Origin: Pseudomonadota bacterium
GTDB taxonomy: Bacteria > Pseudomonadota > Alphaproteobacteria > Sneathiellales > Sneathiellaceae
DNA length: 64,000 nt
NCBI GenBank assembly: GCA_024743055.1
Contig: JANSXH010000002.1
Coordinates: 243,496 to 307,495, forward strand
Reading direction: 5' to 3'
Shown: in pieces, positions 61,978-64,000 of the stretch
How the letters are laid out: the number at the start of each line of letters is the position of its first letter
How positions within the stretch are numbered: position 1 is the first letter of the stretch
Program-made: the position numbers and the translations under genes
The notes under the pieces: model-generated
Told to the model about the DNA's origin: nothing
Database searches by the model: none
What the model saw: the letters and a program-made list of their open reading frames with translations, nothing else

Positions 61978-62403
61978 ATGAGCGAAACCACTGAAGGGCC
62001 GTATAGGGGAAGCTGTTTGTGCGGGGCTGTTGCTTTCGAAACAGAGGGGCCGCTGAGGGACGTCATTTCCTGCCATTGCAAGCAGTGCCAGAAGTCCAGC
62101 GGGCATTATTTTGCCGCTACAGCCTGTCCGTCCGAAAGCCTGAAGCTCACAGAAGATCGGGGCTTGAAATGGTTTATCTCTTCAGACTGGGCAGAGCGAG
62201 GGTTTTGTCAGGAGTGTGGCTCCACACTGTTTTGGCGACGAAAAAATGGAGATCATATCAGCATCCTGGCAGGCACTTTTGATGGGGATTTCGACAAGAA
62301 AACAACCCGGCATATTTTTGTCGCGGATAAAAAAGACTATTACGATATCAATGACGGCCTTCCCCAGTTCGATACCTATCCAGAGGAAATGAAAAACGGG
62401 TAA
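61978..62403 (+). CDS. GFA (glutathione-dependent formaldehyde-activating-like, Mss4 fold) family protein
   Basis: GSCLCGAVAFETEG, SCHCKQCQKSSGHYFAA, FCQECGSTLFWRR zinc ligands. Confidence 0.92.
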   Translation: MSETTEGPYRGSCLCGAVAFETEGPLRDVISCHCKQCQKSSGHYFAATACPSESLKLTEDRGLKWFISSDWAERGFCQECGSTLFWRRKNGDHISILAGTFDGDFDKKTTRHIFVADKKDYYDINDGLPQFDTYPEEMKNG

Positions 62404-62550
62404 GAGAGGTTTCGCAATGAGAGACCAAGTCTTCAGATCTGTTCCTTCATTCCCAAAAATTTGTCCTTGATAGAACTATGCAGTGTCATATTTAGGTCTT
62501 AGCATAGCGAACTGAAGTCGCTTAATGAATGGACAGGTCCCAAGAGAAAC

Positions 62551-63063
62551 ATGCGAAAACTGACGTTACTCCGCCACGCCAAGTCCAGTTGGACAGATCA
62601 CGCCATTGCAGATTTTGACAGACCTCTGGCGCCGAGAGGGAGGAAAGCGGCAGTAAAAATTGGCTTGTATCTTGCCGAAACGGGCTTGTCGCCAGATTTC
62701 ATACTCTGCTCTCCTGCCAAGAGAACCCGGGAAACCCTGGCCAAAATCACGCCTTTCCTGACCCATAAATACGATATCAAATTGGAACGCTCAATCTATT
62801 CAGCGGGATCAGGTGGTGGGGTCATTTCATATCTCAAATCTGCGCCCCTCAGCAGTGAGCATGTACTTGTTATCGGCCATAATCCGACGATGCAACAGTT
62901 GGCACTTGACCTGGCGACGCCAGAGGCTGACAGTCGATACTCGGATATTGAGCGTAAATTTCCGACGGCGGCTCTCGCCCATATCGAATTTGACATTCCA
63001 GACTGGAAGTCCCTACGCTCTCGAGGCCGACTGGTTCATTACATTGTTCCCAAAGAGCTTTGA
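62551..63063 (+). CDS. SixA-like histidine phosphatase
   Basis: LTLLRHAKSSWTDHAIADFDRPLAPRGRKAA, VLVIGHNPTMQQLA. Confidence 0.92.
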   Translation: MRKLTLLRHAKSSWTDHAIADFDRPLAPRGRKAAVKIGLYLAETGLSPDFILCSPAKRTRETLAKITPFLTHKYDIKLERSIYSAGSGGGVISYLKSAPLSSEHVLVIGHNPTMQQLALDLATPEADSRYSDIERKFPTAALAHIEFDIPDWKSLRSRGRLVHYIVPKEL

Positions 63064-63120
63064 ACTGTCAGAGCATCAGGCTGAAAAATCGGCTGGGCCA
63101 AGCCACAAAGGATATGGATC

Positions 63121-63747
63121 GTGAAGGTAATTGATCTAAACAGTTGGCAACACCGTGGACAATATAAGCTGTTTCGGTCTTTTGCCTCCCCTCATCTCAG
63201 CACAACAGTTCGCATTGACGTGACGGAGTTCCGAGAGATCGCGCTGAAGAAAGAATTGTCGCTATTTCGCTCCGTCTTGTATGCCATTATGACAACGGCG
63301 AACCAGATTCCGGAGTTACGGACGCGGTTCAGCGGAGACAAGATTTATGAACATGCGATTGTTCACCCCTCCTATACCGTTCCTATTTCGGATGAGAGTT
63401 TTGCTTTCTGCGAAACAAAATTTGTCTCTGACTGGAATGAGTTCGACCGTCTTTGCAAAATTCAGACGGATCAAGCAGTGAAGCAATCAGAACTCACACC
63501 GGATGCCACCAAAGATGAAGATCACTGGATATACTTGAGCTGCGCCCCCTGGCTGGATTTCACCGCAACCCATCATCCGGTTCCCAACGCCGATGATTGC
63601 ATACCGCGTATCGCCTGGGGAAAGATCACCGAGGAGATGGGTAAATGGCGTATGGCTGTTAACCTGCAGGTCCATCACGCATTGGTAGACGGTCTTCATG
63701 TTGCCAGATTTTATCAGGGTCTTGAGTCAAACCTGAAAAATTTTTGA
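63121..63747 (+). CDS. CatA-like chloramphenicol acetyltransferase
   Basis: FASPHLSTTVRIDVTEF, MAVNLQVHHALVDGLHVARFYQGLE (HHALVDG catalytic motif). Confidence 0.88.
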   Translation: MKVIDLNSWQHRGQYKLFRSFASPHLSTTVRIDVTEFREIALKKELSLFRSVLYAIMTTANQIPELRTRFSGDKIYEHAIVHPSYTVPISDESFAFCETKFVSDWNEFDRLCKIQTDQAVKQSELTPDATKDEDHWIYLSCAPWLDFTATHHPVPNADDCIPRIAWGKITEEMGKWRMAVNLQVHHALVDGLHVARFYQGLESNLKNF

Positions 63748-63792
63748 AAGACTTCGATGCCTTAGTCGGCGAGACTGATGAACGTGCTGCGG
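63706..63792. repeat. 87-bp perfect inverted repeat, left arm
   Basis: AGATTTTATCAGGGTCTTGAGTC...GATGAACGTGCTGCGG equals the reverse complement of 63914-64000. Confidence 0.97.
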
Positions 63793-63913
63793 GCCACGGT
63801 CAGATGCTTGATTTTGTCTTCCCGCGATATTCTCGTGTCCATTTGGTCGAAACCGCTGGAATAAAAAACCAATCGATTACAGACATCTGACTCATCGAGG
63901 AGAGGAAACCCGA

Positions 63914-64000
63914 CCGCAGCACGTTCATCAGTCTCGCCGACTAAGGCATCGAAGTCTTTCAAAAATTTTTCAGGTTTGACTCAAGACCCTGATAAAATCT
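63914..64000. repeat. 87-bp perfect inverted repeat, right arm, reaching window end
   Basis: Reverse complement identical to 63706-63792; 121-bp spacer. Confidence 0.97.

Noticed and set aside
63121-63747. Acquired antibiotic-resistance cassette
   Set aside because: CatA-like fold is clear, but no mobile element flanks it in the window, and chromosomal CAT-like proteins of unknown substrate are common; only the inverted repeat is odd

Overview
The window looks like ordinary alphaproteobacterial chromosome. This is judged from gene order and protein motifs read by eye; no database search was run. Most of it is housekeeping: pdxA(partial)-ksgA, gmk-yicC, mltG-fabF-acpP-fabG-fabD, rpsF-rpsR-DUF2232-rplI, dnaB-alr, mlaE-mlaF-like ABC genes, radA-cvpA-purF, der-bamB-TPR, guaA, rsmB-guaB-rlmE-ppx/gppA, recJ-glpX-hom-aminotransferase, an OmpA-like lipoprotein, phaC, gamma carbonic anhydrase-argC, cold-shock protein, LysE, GFA, SixA and CatA-like genes. 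There are two tRNA genes: Gln(CTG) and Glu(TTC). The most unusual content is: (1) a secreted protein with about 11 CNPCAAK units (about 42 Cys) fused to a cytochrome P460-like domain, next to a second P460-like gene; (2) a decayed second copy of tRNA-Gln about 2.4 kb from the intact one, abutting an AT-rich GmrSD-like (DUF262/DUF1524) gene, which suggests an old insertion site; (3) an 87-bp perfect inverted repeat running off the right edge, either an assembly fold-back or a real inverted duplication; (4) a 41-aa Tat-signal microprotein overlapping (TAATG) a GMC oxidoreductase that has no signal peptide; (5) a two-module pentapeptide-repeat protein; (6) DnaA-box-like sites upstream of dnaB; (7) a hairpin leader upstream of rpsF. 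No CRISPR array, transposase, integrase or rRNA was seen.
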